Positions 36,717-46,282 of a stretch of DNA of 64,000 nt are shown one piece after another (position 1 is the stretch's first letter; the number at the start of each line of letters is the position of its first letter). The stretch lies in assembly GCF_013177295.1 (NCBI RefSeq), contig NZ_CP053642.1:124001-188000 (forward strand), given 5' to 3'. The notes beneath the pieces are model-generated. The model made no database searches. It saw only the letters and a list, made by a program, of their open reading frames with translations, and had not been told where the DNA came from. This DNA is from Actinomyces marmotae (GTDB lineage: Bacteria > Actinomycetota > Actinomycetes > Actinomycetales > Actinomycetaceae). A program made the translations under genes and the position numbers.

Positions 36717-38011
36717 TGCCCTACACCCGACTGACCCTCGTCACCGAGCGCTCTCGCGCGGAGGCGGTCCTGCCGTCGGATGAGCCGATGGGCATCCAGA
36801 TGCCCATGCTCATGGATCTGCTCGGGCTGACCGTCGGGAACCACATCCCCTCCGTCAGCCTCGTCAGACCCGATGGCGCACTGGTCGATCTCGAACTCGA
36901 CCTCGCCGCGCAATCCGTTTTCGACGGCGAGATCATCAGAGTCGTCGCCGATGACCAGGCCCCCGCGCCCATGCAGGTCGCCGACATCTCGAACGGGCTG
37001 GCCGAGGCCACCGACACTCACCCGGATCGATGGTCCGAGCGCGACCGCATGCGCTTGGTCGGCTCGGTCACCGCGATCGCCCTCGCGTCAGCGATTTGGC
37101 CATGGGCCTTCGACACCGCCAGTGCCTCCTCGGCCTGGGTCGCCCTCGTGCCGGGCGCCCTGGCCATGGCCGCCGAGTCGATCGTCGCGGCCGCGTCCAA
37201 CAGACACCGCGCCGTCGTCGGCACCCTGGGAGGACTCCTCGCTTGCGGCCTCCTCCTGCCGGGTGCCTGGGCGGCTCATGCCGCTGGCGCCACCATCGCC
37301 TCGGTCGTCGTCCTCCTCGTGTGCGCGGGCGCGCACTGCCTGGGCCAGCATCGCATCGGCTGGGCGTCAGGGACGCTCCTCGGGCTCGGGCTCGTCGGAA
37401 TATGGGCCGCCCTCGACAGGGTCGCGGCATCCAGCGAGATCGCCCACGGCGCCATGGGACTGATATGCCTCATCGTCCTGGGAGTCCTGCCATGGTCGGC
37501 ACTGACGTCCTCGGGGATCTCCCGCCTCGATGACGATGCCATGGCCGGCCGCCTGACCGACCGCCATCGCCTCCACCGGAGCATCAGGCACGCCCACGAC
37601 CACCTTCTCAGCGCGGTCCTCGTCACCGCGATCGGCCTGGGCGCGTCCGCCTTCGCCCTCGCCACGTACACCGACCCATGGGCGATCGCCCTGACCCTGT
37701 GCCTGAGCCTGACAGTGCTCCTGCGCTCGCGCGCCTTCCCCCTGACCGCCGAGGTAGCCGCCCTGTGGCTGGCCGCGCTGATGCCCGCGCTCGTCTTGTC
37801 CACGCGCATTCCCGAGATCTCCAGGCCATGGGCGATCGGCGCGGCCGCCATCCTCATCACGACCACCAGCCTGATGAATCCAGCGGCGCGTGATCGCATC
37901 CGCCTGAGGCGGATCGGGGACAGGGTCGAGACGCTGGCGACGGTTGCCACTTTTCCCCTGCTATGCGGACTGTCCGGCCTCTACTCGCATCTACTGGCGG
38001 CGCTCGCATGA
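36716..38011 (+). CDS. eccD: EccD-like type VII secretion membrane channel protein
   Basis: Protein of 431 residues. The N-terminal 85 residues (YTRLTLVTERSRAEAVLPSDEPMG ... LVRPDGALVDLELDLA) form a ubiquitin-like YukD domain. About eleven hydrophobic helices follow from residue 118. This is the EccD layout, the main membrane component of ESX systems. ATG 36716 is used, directly after the previous stop. The next gene overlaps by 4 nt. Confidence 0.85.
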   Translation: MPYTRLTLVTERSRAEAVLPSDEPMGIQMPMLMDLLGLTVGNHIPSVSLVRPDGALVDLELDLAAQSVFDGEIIRVVADDQAPAPMQVADISNGLAEATDTHPDRWSERDRMRLVGSVTAIALASAIWPWAFDTASASSAWVALVPGALAMAAESIVAAASNRHRAVVGTLGGLLACGLLLPGAWAAHAAGATIASVVVLLVCAGAHCLGQHRIGWASGTLLGLGLVGIWAALDRVAASSEIAHGAMGLICLIVLGVLPWSALTSSGISRLDDDAMAGRLTDRHRLHRSIRHAHDHLLSAVLVTAIGLGASAFALATYTDPWAIALTLCLSLTVLLRSRAFPLTAEVAALWLAALMPALVLSTRIPEISRPWAIGAAAILITTTSLMNPAARDRIRLRRIGDRVETLATVATFPLLCGLSGLYSHLLAALA

Positions 38012-38949
38012 TGGCGCGGGCGCGGCGCACGGCAGGAGGACCTCTCGGGGCGCTGCGACGATGGGGCACGCTCATCAGTGGGGGAGCGGGCCATCGATCG
38101 CGCGCGATCGAGACATCGCGGGCCATTCGCAGGCCGCTGCCGCTCACAGGCCGCATCCTCGTCGTGCCCACGGCCCCGGGCGCTGGGGCGACGACCATCG
38201 CACTGCTGGTGTCCTCCCTAATAGCGCGGGAGAGGCGCCGCCCAGGCCTGATCATCAGCGCTTCGCCCGGCCCCCGCTCCGCCGCCGACCTCCTCCCATA
38301 CTCCGCCAGCGCCGCGGAGATGACCGCGGCGCGCGCTCCAAGAACAGTCGCCCAGGCCATCGAGGCCCTCGGGAACAGTCCCGACGGCCTCCTGTCCTGT
38401 CTTCGCCTGCCCGAGGGCTCGGACAACCCCGATGCGCTCATGCGCTCCTGGACCCGCGCCCAGCATGACTACCTGCGCTTCTTCGACACAGCCGTCACCG
38501 AGACCGGCAACGCCGGCGCCCTCGGCCCCGCGCTTCTCGATCTCCATCGGCGCCATCACAGCACCATCCTCGTCTCCCCCGCCCAGCGCGCCAGCATGGA
38601 TAGGGGGCGCGATCTGGCCGCTCGTCTGCTTGGTGAGGCCCGGGGCAAGCGCGGCGCGCTCCTGCACGTCGTCGTCGCCACCAGGCCCGGCTACCCCCTG
38701 GTGCCCGAGCCCGGGGCGGGGGAGAGCCTCGTGCCCTTCGACCATTCCCTCGCCGGGGGTGGCGGCTCAGCCTCGGCGCCCGGCCTCCTCGACCCACTGA
38801 CCTCCCGCGTCATCGCCGATGTCGCCGCCACATCGATCAGCGGTTGCATCGCCGCTCTTTCGCGGCGCTCCCGCCGAGCGCTCGCGAGCGAGCGAGGCCT
38901 CGGCGGGAGCGACCAACTCCTGCCATCCATCGGGAAGGTATCCCCATGA
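38008..38949 (+). CDS. ParA/MinD-like protein with a degenerate P-loop
   Basis: Protein of 313 residues, start ATG 38008 within the eccD stop. ILVVPTAPGAGATTIALLVSSLI (50-72) is placed and shaped like the ParA/MinD Walker A, but alanine stands where the catalytic lysine should be (GAGATT, 58-63). MinD-like proteins occur in many type VII clusters (EspI type). The rest has no clear ParA motif B. It may be a regulatory pseudo-ATPase. The stop overlaps eccC by 4 nt. Confidence 0.65.
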   Translation: MMARARRTAGGPLGALRRWGTLISGGAGHRSRAIETSRAIRRPLPLTGRILVVPTAPGAGATTIALLVSSLIARERRRPGLIISASPGPRSAADLLPYSASAAEMTAARAPRTVAQAIEALGNSPDGLLSCLRLPEGSDNPDALMRSWTRAQHDYLRFFDTAVTETGNAGALGPALLDLHRRHHSTILVSPAQRASMDRGRDLAARLLGEARGKRGALLHVVVATRPGYPLVPEPGAGESLVPFDHSLAGGGGSASAPGLLDPLTSRVIADVAATSISGCIAALSRRSRRALASERGLGGSDQLLPSIGKVSP

Positions 38950-41900
38950 TCGAGGTCGTTCACAGGCCCGGGCGCGTTGTCGCCCCCGTTGAGCCACCGG
39001 AAGCGGCCCTCCTGCCGATCCCGCCCCAGTTGACCGATACTGGCGTGGGCCAGCCGTTCCCCTTCCAGATGCTTCTGCCCCTGGCCGGTGCGGGCTCATC
39101 CATGCTCATGATGACCGTCATGCGGGGAAACCCGATCTTCGCGATGCTCGGCGCTGTGGTCATGGTCGTCACCATGCTCGGGATGGGGGCGATGATGATC
39201 TCCCGCCGCTCCGGGCAGGGGCGGCAGCGTCGAGAGCGCAGGGATCACTACCTTGACGAGCTCTCCTCCACTGACAGCCAGGCCGCCGCGCGATCGGCGC
39301 AGTACCGCGAGGACCTCTTCCAGACCCAGCCCGATCCCTCAGCGCTGGTCATCATGGCGCGAGCCCCGGAAAGGCGCTGGGAGCGGCGCTTGTCGGACAG
39401 TGACTTCCTCCACCTGCGCCTGGGCATCGCCGACCTGCCCGTCCCCATGGTGCGTATCCCCGGTGGCGGGGCACCTCCTCAGATCGATCCGCTGCTCATG
39501 ACCGAGGCGCAGGCCGTGCTGCGCCGCCACAGCGTGCAACGCGGCCTGCCGGCAGCGCTTGACCTCGACTGCGCCGGTGACGTCTCGATCATCGGACCGA
39601 GGGACTCCACCGCGGCCATCGCCCGTGCCCTACTCGCACAGGCCGCTGTTCTGCACGCCCCCGAGGACCTGCTGGTCGCCCTCGCCCACGAGCCGGAGCG
39701 GGCCAGTGCCTGGGACTGCGCCGCACGACTGCCGCACCTGCGCGTGACCGGGGCCTTCGACGGCCCGATAGCCCTGCGCCGCGTCGCCCCGGACCACCAG
39801 GAACTCGAGCGCCTGCTACGGCCGGACATCGCCGCCGCGACGAAGGCAGTGGGATCGCGCGGATCGTGGATCCGTACCGGGTTCCACGGCCCTCGCCTCC
39901 TGGTGGTCTCCGAGCTCAACGGCCCGGCGCGGGCACTGAGCATCCCCGACCAATCGCTCACCCCCGGCGATATCGGCATCACCACCCTCCACCTCGTCGA
40001 GGACCGCCTCGACGAGCCCTCCTCGCCCTCCTGGCGCCTGACCGTCACCGACGACGGCGTCCTCGTGGAGGACCTGCGCGCCCAACAGCGGTCCAGCGCT
40101 CCCATGGATCCGTCGGCCCCCGATACGGCCCAGCCCTTCCTCTGCGAGCCCGACGCCGTCGGCCCGGCCCTCATGGAAGGACTCGCGCGCGCCCTCGCGC
40201 CGCACTCGCTGGGAGCGGCGGCCCACCGCCACGAGTCAGAGGCCGCCACCACGTCGCTCAGCGACCTCCTCGGCGTGGCGGACCCCCGGCACGTCGACAC
40301 TCACGCGTCGTGGGCCAAGCGCCCGCTACGGGACTTCCTGCGCGTGCCCATCGGCTCCGACGACGACGGCAAGCTCGTGCTCCTCGACATTAAGGAGTCC
40401 GCCCAACTGGGCGTTGGCCCTCACGGCCTGTGCATCGGCGCCACCGGCTCGGGGAAGTCCGAGCTCCTGCGCACGCTTATCGCAGTCCTGGCCACCACGC
40501 ACTCACCTGACGACCTCTCGATGATCCTCGTGGACTACAAGGGCGGCGCGGCCTTCGCCCCGTTCGCCACCATGCCGCACGTCGTCGGGCTCATGGACAA
40601 CCTGGCTGATGATGCCGGCCTGACCGAGAGGGCCCGCTCCTCGATCGCCGGTGAGGTGCTCCGCCGCCAGGAGCAGCTGCGCGACGCCGGCAACTCCCCC
40701 GACATCGGCCACTACCGCCATCTGCGCGAGTCGAACCAGGGCATGGCGCCCATGCCGCACCTCTTCGTCATCATCGACGAGTTCGGCGAGCTCTTGACCG
40801 CTAACCCGGACTTCATCGACCTCCTCCTGACGATCGGGCGCATCGGCCGGTCGATCGGCGTCCACCTCCTGCTCGCCAGCCAGCGGATCGAGGCGGGAAA
40901 GCTCCGCGGACTGGACACGTACCTGTCCTATCGGCTCTGCCTGCGCACCTTCACCGAGTCGGAGTCCGCTACCGTGATCGGCAACGGCGACGCCTTCCAC
41001 CTCCCCTCGGCTCCCGGCTACGGCTACCTCAAGGTGGATACCTCCATCTACACCCGCTTCCGCTCCGGCTTCGTCTCCGGCCCGCTCGACGAGCTCGACG
41101 ATGTCCCAGAGCCGGAGGAGATCACCGAGCGCCGCCCGCTCCTCCTCCCGGTGTACAACGAACTGGAGGCAGGCAGCGAGGGCGAGGCCGGCGCGGATAT
41201 CGGCGAGCCCCTCCCGGAGACCCGCACCATCCGCGCCACCGTGGTGGACTCGATCGTCAACCAGCTCTCCCGGGCCGCGCCGGCCAACACACCGGTCTGG
41301 CTCGAACCACTGCCTCGTCAGCTCTCCCTGACCGGCATGTACGGCGGCGAGCTCAGCCGCAGGCCGGGGCAGCCGCCCCGCGCCCCCGACGGGCTGTGGG
41401 ATCCTCCGGGCCTGACCGTGCCCATCGGCCTCGTCGACGACCCCGCCCACCAGCGCCAGGACATCTGGGACCTCGACCTGACCGTCGGCGGCGGACACAT
41501 CGCCCTCATGGGCGCGCCCCAGAGCGGCCGAACGAACTTCCTCATGACCTTGGCGACGTCGGCAGCGCTCGCGCTGCCGCCCTCGCGCCTCTCCTTCTAC
41601 GGCATCGACGCCACAGGCGGCGGGCTGAGCCGCCTGAGCCACCTGCCCAACGTCGGGGGCATCGCCACCCGCGGTGATCGTGAGCGGATGCGACGCGTGC
41701 TCGACGAGATCGTCGCCATGCTCGACCAACGCGAGCGGATCATCGCGGCCAACCGCATCGACTCCCTGGAGATGATGCGGTTGGAGCACCGGCAGGGGCG
41801 GGTCGACGGCCTGGCCAGCGCCGACGTCGTCCTGCTCATTGATGGTATCGGCCTCATCCGCGCCGACTTCCCCGAGTTGGAGGACGGCATCGACGAGCTG

Positions 41901-42956
41901 ATAAGGCGCGGCGGAGGCCTAGGAGTCCACATCGTGACCACCCTCGCCCGCGCCAATGATCTCAAGATGGCTCAGCAGCCGCTCTTCGGCACCCGACTCG
42001 AACTGCGGCTCAACGACCCCGCTGACTCCCTCATCGCGCGCAAACTCTCCCAGACCCTCGCCCCCGATGCCCCCGGCAGAGTGCTGCGCCCCGACAAGCT
42101 CTTCGGCCACCTGGCCCTGCCCATCGAGCGCATCGAGGAGGACCGGGGCGTCGGTGCTGCTCTTGACGGGCTCGCCGAGGAGATGAACGCCTCCTGGACC
42201 GGCTCCCGTCCCATGGCGGTGCGCCAGCTCCCGGACGTCATCGACCCCGCCACCCTGCCCGACGACGTCGAGTGCCCCGACCAGGTCCCCTTGGGGATCT
42301 TCCAGGACACTATGTCCCCCCTGCAATTGGACCTGGGCGGCGCGGACCCCCACCTGCTCGTGTTCGGCGATGCCCGCTGCGGGAAGTCCACTGTTCTGCG
42401 CGGCATCGTCGAGGGGCTCGTGGCACGCTCAACCCCCGAAGAGCTCGTGTTGGGCGTCTACGATGTGCGACGCGACGTCGCCCGAGCCTGCCCGGAGCCC
42501 TACCTCGGGGGCCATGCGACCTCGTCGACCACCGCGGGCGGCCTCTCCGCTGCCATCGCCACCGAGCTCGACCGCCGCGCCGCCCTGATAGCTGAGGGCA
42601 AGGAGGCCGATGGGCCGCGCATCGTCCTCGTCATCGATGACTACGACATCCTCTCCTCCGGAGGGACCAACATCCTGTCACCCATCGTCCCCCACCTGCC
42701 CTCGGCCAGGGACCTGCGGCTCAACGTCATTGTCGCCCGTCCCACCGCTGGCGCCTCGCACGCCATGTACGATCCCGTCCTCCTGGCGCTGCGGGACAAT
42801 GGCGGAACCGGATTCCTCATGGATGGCGACCGCCTTGAGGGCGTCCTCCTGGGAGGCGTCCGTCCGGCTCGCATGCCCCCCGGCCGGGGGAACTGGGTCC
42901 AGCGCGGCAGGCGCCCGCGTATCGCGCAGGCCGCCTATTTCGCGCCGGAGGCCTGA
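38946..42956 (+). CDS. eccC: EccC-type FtsK/SpoIIIE secretion ATPase
   Basis: Motor ATPase of the type VII secretion system; 1336 residues, with EccCa and EccCb fused. Two N-terminal membrane helices (about 35-85) are followed by three P-loop domains. Domain 1 has GATGSGKSE (about 498) and ILVDYKGGAAF. Domain 2 has GAPQSGRTN (about 855), with Arg in place of the lysine. Domain 3 has GDARCGKST (about 1140) and VLVIDDYDIL. Domain 1 is the usual active site, and the later domains bind substrate signals such as Esx C-termini. ATG 38946 overlaps the preceding stop; an upstream in-frame start was rejected. Confidence 0.93.
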   Translation: MIEVVHRPGRVVAPVEPPEAALLPIPPQLTDTGVGQPFPFQMLLPLAGAGSSMLMMTVMRGNPIFAMLGAVVMVVTMLGMGAMMISRRSGQGRQRRERRDHYLDELSSTDSQAAARSAQYREDLFQTQPDPSALVIMARAPERRWERRLSDSDFLHLRLGIADLPVPMVRIPGGGAPPQIDPLLMTEAQAVLRRHSVQRGLPAALDLDCAGDVSIIGPRDSTAAIARALLAQAAVLHAPEDLLVALAHEPERASAWDCAARLPHLRVTGAFDGPIALRRVAPDHQELERLLRPDIAAATKAVGSRGSWIRTGFHGPRLLVVSELNGPARALSIPDQSLTPGDIGITTLHLVEDRLDEPSSPSWRLTVTDDGVLVEDLRAQQRSSAPMDPSAPDTAQPFLCEPDAVGPALMEGLARALAPHSLGAAAHRHESEAATTSLSDLLGVADPRHVDTHASWAKRPLRDFLRVPIGSDDDGKLVLLDIKESAQLGVGPHGLCIGATGSGKSELLRTLIAVLATTHSPDDLSMILVDYKGGAAFAPFATMPHVVGLMDNLADDAGLTERARSSIAGEVLRRQEQLRDAGNSPDIGHYRHLRESNQGMAPMPHLFVIIDEFGELLTANPDFIDLLLTIGRIGRSIGVHLLLASQRIEAGKLRGLDTYLSYRLCLRTFTESESATVIGNGDAFHLPSAPGYGYLKVDTSIYTRFRSGFVSGPLDELDDVPEPEEITERRPLLLPVYNELEAGSEGEAGADIGEPLPETRTIRATVVDSIVNQLSRAAPANTPVWLEPLPRQLSLTGMYGGELSRRPGQPPRAPDGLWDPPGLTVPIGLVDDPAHQRQDIWDLDLTVGGGHIALMGAPQSGRTNFLMTLATSAALALPPSRLSFYGIDATGGGLSRLSHLPNVGGIATRGDRERMRRVLDEIVAMLDQRERIIAANRIDSLEMMRLEHRQGRVDGLASADVVLLIDGIGLIRADFPELEDGIDELIRRGGGLGVHIVTTLARANDLKMAQQPLFGTRLELRLNDPADSLIARKLSQTLAPDAPGRVLRPDKLFGHLALPIERIEEDRGVGAALDGLAEEMNASWTGSRPMAVRQLPDVIDPATLPDDVECPDQVPLGIFQDTMSPLQLDLGGADPHLLVFGDARCGKSTVLRGIVEGLVARSTPEELVLGVYDVRRDVARACPEPYLGGHATSSTTAGGLSAAIATELDRRAALIAEGKEADGPRIVLVIDDYDILSSGGTNILSPIVPHLPSARDLRLNVIVARPTAGASHAMYDPVLLALRDNGGTGFLMDGDRLEGVLLGGVRPARMPPGRGNWVQRGRRPRIAQAAYFAPEA

Positions 42957-43085
42957 CAATGCCAGACCGCGGCTTCGCCGGGGGCGCACTGGATCCCCGA
43001 CCGGCGATGGTGTCGCTGCGCGATTGCCGATACCGTAGACGACTATCAGCGCTGAACTCACGACACCCAAGAATGGAGACCGAAG

Positions 43086-43538
43086 ATGGGGATGGACATG
43101 ATGGGCGGAATGGGGCCCATGGGCGGTGGCCTTGAGGCCCAGTCGCGGGCCATCGGCAGCCTCCAGGGAAGCCTCGCCGCGTACATGGAGCAGGTCGGCG
43201 CCACCGCGGCCGGTATCGAGATCGAGACCGTCGGCCTTCGCGCGTCCGTCCAGACCACCGCCATCATCAACGGGGCCCAGCAGGCTAACGTCATCCCCGG
43301 CGAGATCGTCCAAGAGGCGGTGCAGCTGCGCGTGGCCATGGCCCACCCCCGCGGCGGAACATGGACCTGGGCGCACCTGACCATGACCGCTCCGGACTAC
43401 CGCCTGAAGGTCAATGTCGACTACGACCGCAAGCCAGATCTCGACCCGCCCGTGAGCGCCAAGGATTGCGCCGACGAGCTCTCCCACTTCCCCCGGGACC
43501 CCGGCACCACCCCCGATTGGATGCGCCCGGCGCGGTGA
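43086..43538 (+). CDS. small EsaG/YezG-like protein of the secretion operon
   Basis: Protein of 150 residues with a Met/Gly-rich start (MGMDMMGGMGPMGGG). Then comes the domain also seen in the 25432 protein: TWTWAHLTMTAPDYRLKVNVDYDRKPDLDPPVSAKDCADELSHFPRD and PDWMRPAR. It lacks the charged tail of the toxin-linked copies. It follows eccC by 129 nt and could be an immunity protein or an export chaperone for the nuclease. Both roles are inference. Confidence 0.65.
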   Translation: MGMDMMGGMGPMGGGLEAQSRAIGSLQGSLAAYMEQVGATAAGIEIETVGLRASVQTTAIINGAQQANVIPGEIVQEAVQLRVAMAHPRGGTWTWAHLTMTAPDYRLKVNVDYDRKPDLDPPVSAKDCADELSHFPRDPGTTPDWMRPAR

Positions 43539-43687
43539 CTGACGGCGCGGCGTCACCGGTGCCCGGCGCGGCGTCAAGGCCCAGGCCTCCCCGACGCGCG
43601 TGCCGGGGAGGGCCGGTAGTCTCGGCTGCGTCGGACTACCTGCCGGGCCGAGCACGAGATGGCGAAGCGCGATAACGCGGAGGAAGC

Positions 43688-43939
43688 ATGAACACGATCC
43701 CCCTTGCGAGCCACAACCTGTCGAGCGTGGGCCTGACCTGGGAGTCGATCCTGGCCACGGTCGTCTACGCGCTTCTCGGCGTCGTCCTGCTCATGGCCTT
43801 CACCTGGGCCGTCAACAAGGCCTTCGGGCTCAACCTACGCCGCGAGCTCCTCGAGGACCAGAATGTCGGTCTCGGCGTCGCCCTCGCCGGCACGGCCATC
43901 GCCGTCGCCATCATCGTCTCGGCGACCATCACCGGCTGA
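43688..43939 (+). CDS. DUF350 membrane protein
   Basis: Protein of 83 residues with two transmembrane helices and the NVGLGVALAGTAIAVAIIVSATI stretch of the DUF350 family (half-size form). The function of the family is unknown. GGAGG lies 7 nt before ATG 43688. It ends the rightward operon, before a strong hairpin. Confidence 0.8.
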   Translation: MNTIPLASHNLSSVGLTWESILATVVYALLGVVLLMAFTWAVNKAFGLNLRRELLEDQNVGLGVALAGTAIAVAIIVSATITG

Positions 43940-43961
43940 GCGGCCGCCTCAAGCGCCTCGA

Positions 43962-44005
43962 CGACGGCGCCCGCCACCCCATCCACGGGGCGGCGGGCGC
44001 CGTCG
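43962..44005. terminator. strong bidirectional hairpin terminator
   Basis: CGACGGCGCCCGCC pairs with GGCGGGCGCCGTCG (14 bp), and an inner CCCC/GGGG extends it. It separates the DUF350 gene (+) from the convergent membrane-anchored protein gene (-). Confidence 0.65.
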
Positions 44006-44048
44006 GCTTGCTTCTCGCGGTTCACCGCGGGGCGACCAGCGCGGGACC

Positions 44049-45497
44049 CTACTTCCTGGGAGCGGTGACCCGCCCCGGCCGCAGGCGGCCCGAGCGGTCC
44101 TGGGAGCCGGAGGAGCCTGACCTGCCTCGGCCCGACTGGCTCTCCTGCGCGAACTGACGAAGGCCCCACTGGGGGCGGGCGCCGTCGGCCTGGGACCAGG
44201 AGGAGGCGGATCCGGCTCCTGCGGCCGCCCCCGCTCGTCTTGCGGAGGCCTGCCCACGGGCGCCGGGCTGGCCCGGGCCGCGCCTGGCCGGGACGGAGGG
44301 CTCATCGGCTCCGGTCGCCGGGGTGGAGGCGGCGGGCGCGGAGGCCGCCGTGGCCGAGGACACTGACACGGTCATGGACGAGGGGGAGGAAGCTGACAGC
44401 CTCACCGTGGGGGTGGAGGTCGCCGATCCTTGCGTCGTGCGCCCCGGGGCGTGGACGGGGCGCCGCGAGGAGGCTCCCGGTGCCGACGGCGTCGGCGAGG
44501 ACGCGCGGTCGGGAATCCTCGCCTCAGTGGGCGGGATCTGGGCGGTGCTGCGGTGCGACGAGGCGCTGGCCGCCTTGTGGGAGGGGGCGGCGGAGGGGGC
44601 GCTGCCGGCTGATCCGCGCCCGTGCGTCCCGTGGTCGGTCGGCTTGGGCCGGTTGATGCGCTGCTGGTAGGCGGCGGGCTCGACTGCGATGGGCTGCTCG
44701 ATCGGGGTGATCGGGCCGGTCTGCGCCCGCTGCGCCGACGAGGCGCTGGCCGCCGAGCGCCACGCGTGCGCCGTCGGCTCCTCACGCAGATCGTAGAGGG
44801 ACAGGTCCTGGCCCGCATGGTGCAGCACCTCCGAGATCGGGGTGAGCATGGCCAGGCGGAAAGCGGGATCGGCCGTCCCCGTGCTCATCGAGGCCCAGGT
44901 CTCCTCCGGGCTCAAGGGCTCGCTGGCGGTGTCCAGGTCGCGGCGGATCGCCTGCACGAGGCACACCTGGAGGCGCGCGTAGGCCATGATCGCCGGCTCA
45001 GTCCACCGCGTGCGGGGCCGCTGGCCGCGGATGATCGAGAAGTTCCGCAGCGAGCGCAGGATCGCCTCCGAGCCCATGAGCACCGTCACCGAGCGCAACC
45101 GGCTCAGCGCCTCCTCGGCGGCGTCGGAGGTCTGCACGGGCCGGCCGGTTCCGATATGCGTGTTCTCGGAGGCGATCTCCCGTAGGAAGCCGCGGTAAGC
45201 ATCCGCCTTCTCACTCATCAGCCGCTCGCTGGGGGCCGCGTGGTGCTGCTCGTCCGTGTCCGCTGCCCTGGCGGCGCCCAGCCGTCGCAACTGCTCTTCG
45301 ATGCGGGACAGCACCTCCGGCGGCACGCCCCCACCCTGGCCTGACGATGCCGCGCGGGCGGCGGCCTCCGACCTAGCCGCCTGGGCCTCCGATCGCGCCT
45401 GGGCCGCCACTTGGACGGAGCGCCACGTGAGGAAGCCGACGATGAGGATCAGAACGATCTGCAGGGCAGGCAGGACAACGGTGGCGAGCATGCTCAC
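44049..45497 (-). CDS. membrane-anchored protein with a disordered C-terminus
   Basis: Protein of 482 residues, family not recognised. One N-terminal transmembrane helix (VVLPALQIVLILIVGFLTWRSV) leads into a charged coiled coil (about 30-75), a helical globular part (about 90-235) and a long Ser/Pro/Ala/Gly-rich tail (about 240-482) that is probably disordered and cytoplasmic. The tail has low-complexity codon use. ATG 45497 or 45491 could start it. It may still belong to the secretion island. Confidence 0.65.
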   Translation of the reverse strand: MSMLATVVLPALQIVLILIVGFLTWRSVQVAAQARSEAQAARSEAAARAASSGQGGGVPPEVLSRIEEQLRRLGAARAADTDEQHHAAPSERLMSEKADAYRGFLREIASENTHIGTGRPVQTSDAAEEALSRLRSVTVLMGSEAILRSLRNFSIIRGQRPRTRWTEPAIMAYARLQVCLVQAIRRDLDTASEPLSPEETWASMSTGTADPAFRLAMLTPISEVLHHAGQDLSLYDLREEPTAHAWRSAASASSAQRAQTGPITPIEQPIAVEPAAYQQRINRPKPTDHGTHGRGSAGSAPSAAPSHKAASASSHRSTAQIPPTEARIPDRASSPTPSAPGASSRRPVHAPGRTTQGSATSTPTVRLSASSPSSMTVSVSSATAASAPAASTPATGADEPSVPARRGPGQPGARGQASARRAGAAAGAGSASSWSQADGARPQWGLRQFAQESQSGRGRSGSSGSQDRSGRLRPGRVTAPRK

Positions 45498-45589
45498 TAT
45501 TGTTGCCTGATCGTGTCCTTTGGCGCAGCCGTTCGAGCAGGGACGGTTCTCACGCTGAGGTCTTCAAGGCCCCGCGCTCGCACGGAAAG

Positions 45590-45720
45590 TGGCGAGGTTT
45601 GAGGATTCCTTTTCCTGACGACATGTCGCGTTATGGGTTTACGCAGGTCAGAGGCGTGGGGTGAAGGGCGGCTGCGCCCCAGAAGGATGCTGATGCCCGA
45701 GCAATCCTCAAACCGCGCCA
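45590..45720. mobile_element. 131-bp MITE-like element, copy 2 (inverted)
   Basis: TGGCGAGGTTTGAGGATT (45590-45607) on the left and AATCCTCAAACCGCGCCA (45703-45720) on the right. Left and right are swapped compared with copy 1: TCCTTTTCCTGAC follows the left end here, and GCCCGAGCAATCC precedes the right end. The interior is diverged but keeps the central CCTCTGACC block (complement). It lies between the end of the Nudix gene and the start of the membrane-anchored protein gene. Confidence 0.7.
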
Positions 45721-45742
45721 TTTTGAATCCGGAGGCGCCCGC

Positions 45743-46273
45743 TCAGCCCCGGATCAGCGGAAGGCAGGGGCGCGGTCTGGGAGAGGGGTGGTCGAATGCG
45801 GCGGGGGCGGGTTTGGCGAGCCAGGCCTGGGCGGCGCGGATGCGGCGCCGAGCCGAGCCCATGAGGGGCTCGGGCAGCGAGTCCGGCGCAAACCAGCCGA
45901 CCTCCGTCGACTCGTCATCGGCCACTCTCGCGGGCCCCGCCCCGGCCACGGGCCGCGCCACGAAGTCGATGTCCATGAAGACGCAGCGATCGCCGTTGGG
46001 GAAGGTTTTCGGAGCACTCGCCCCCACATGCGTCAGACCCAGCAACTCGATCGCCACCCCGGTCTCCTCCAGGCACTCGCGGACCGCCGCCGCGCCCGGC
46101 TGCTCGCCCGGCTCGGGAATCCCCGAGACCACAGACCACTGACCGTTGTCAGCGCGCCGCCCGAGCAGCAGCCGCCCGTCCCCGGCGACGACGACCACGC
46201 TGACTCCCGGCAGCCACAGTTGGTCGTGGCCGATTCTCTCGCGCAGGGCCAGGATGAATTCCGGTGTCGCCAT
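45743..46273 (-). CDS. Nudix hydrolase
   Basis: Protein of 176 residues with a complete Nudix box, G(x5)E(x7)RECLEETGV, in GIPEPGEQPGAAAVRECLEETG (about 51-72). It hydrolyses a nucleoside diphosphate linked to another group; the substrate is not evident. ATG 46273 is 9 nt from the stop of the metal permease gene, so it may be cotranscribed. Confidence 0.9.
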   Translation of the reverse strand: MATPEFILALRERIGHDQLWLPGVSVVVVAGDGRLLLGRRADNGQWSVVSGIPEPGEQPGAAAVRECLEETGVAIELLGLTHVGASAPKTFPNGDRCVFMDIDFVARPVAGAGPARVADDESTEVGWFAPDSLPEPLMGSARRRIRAAQAWLAKPAPAAFDHPSPRPRPCLPLIRG

Positions 46274-46282
46274 GGGGCGAGT

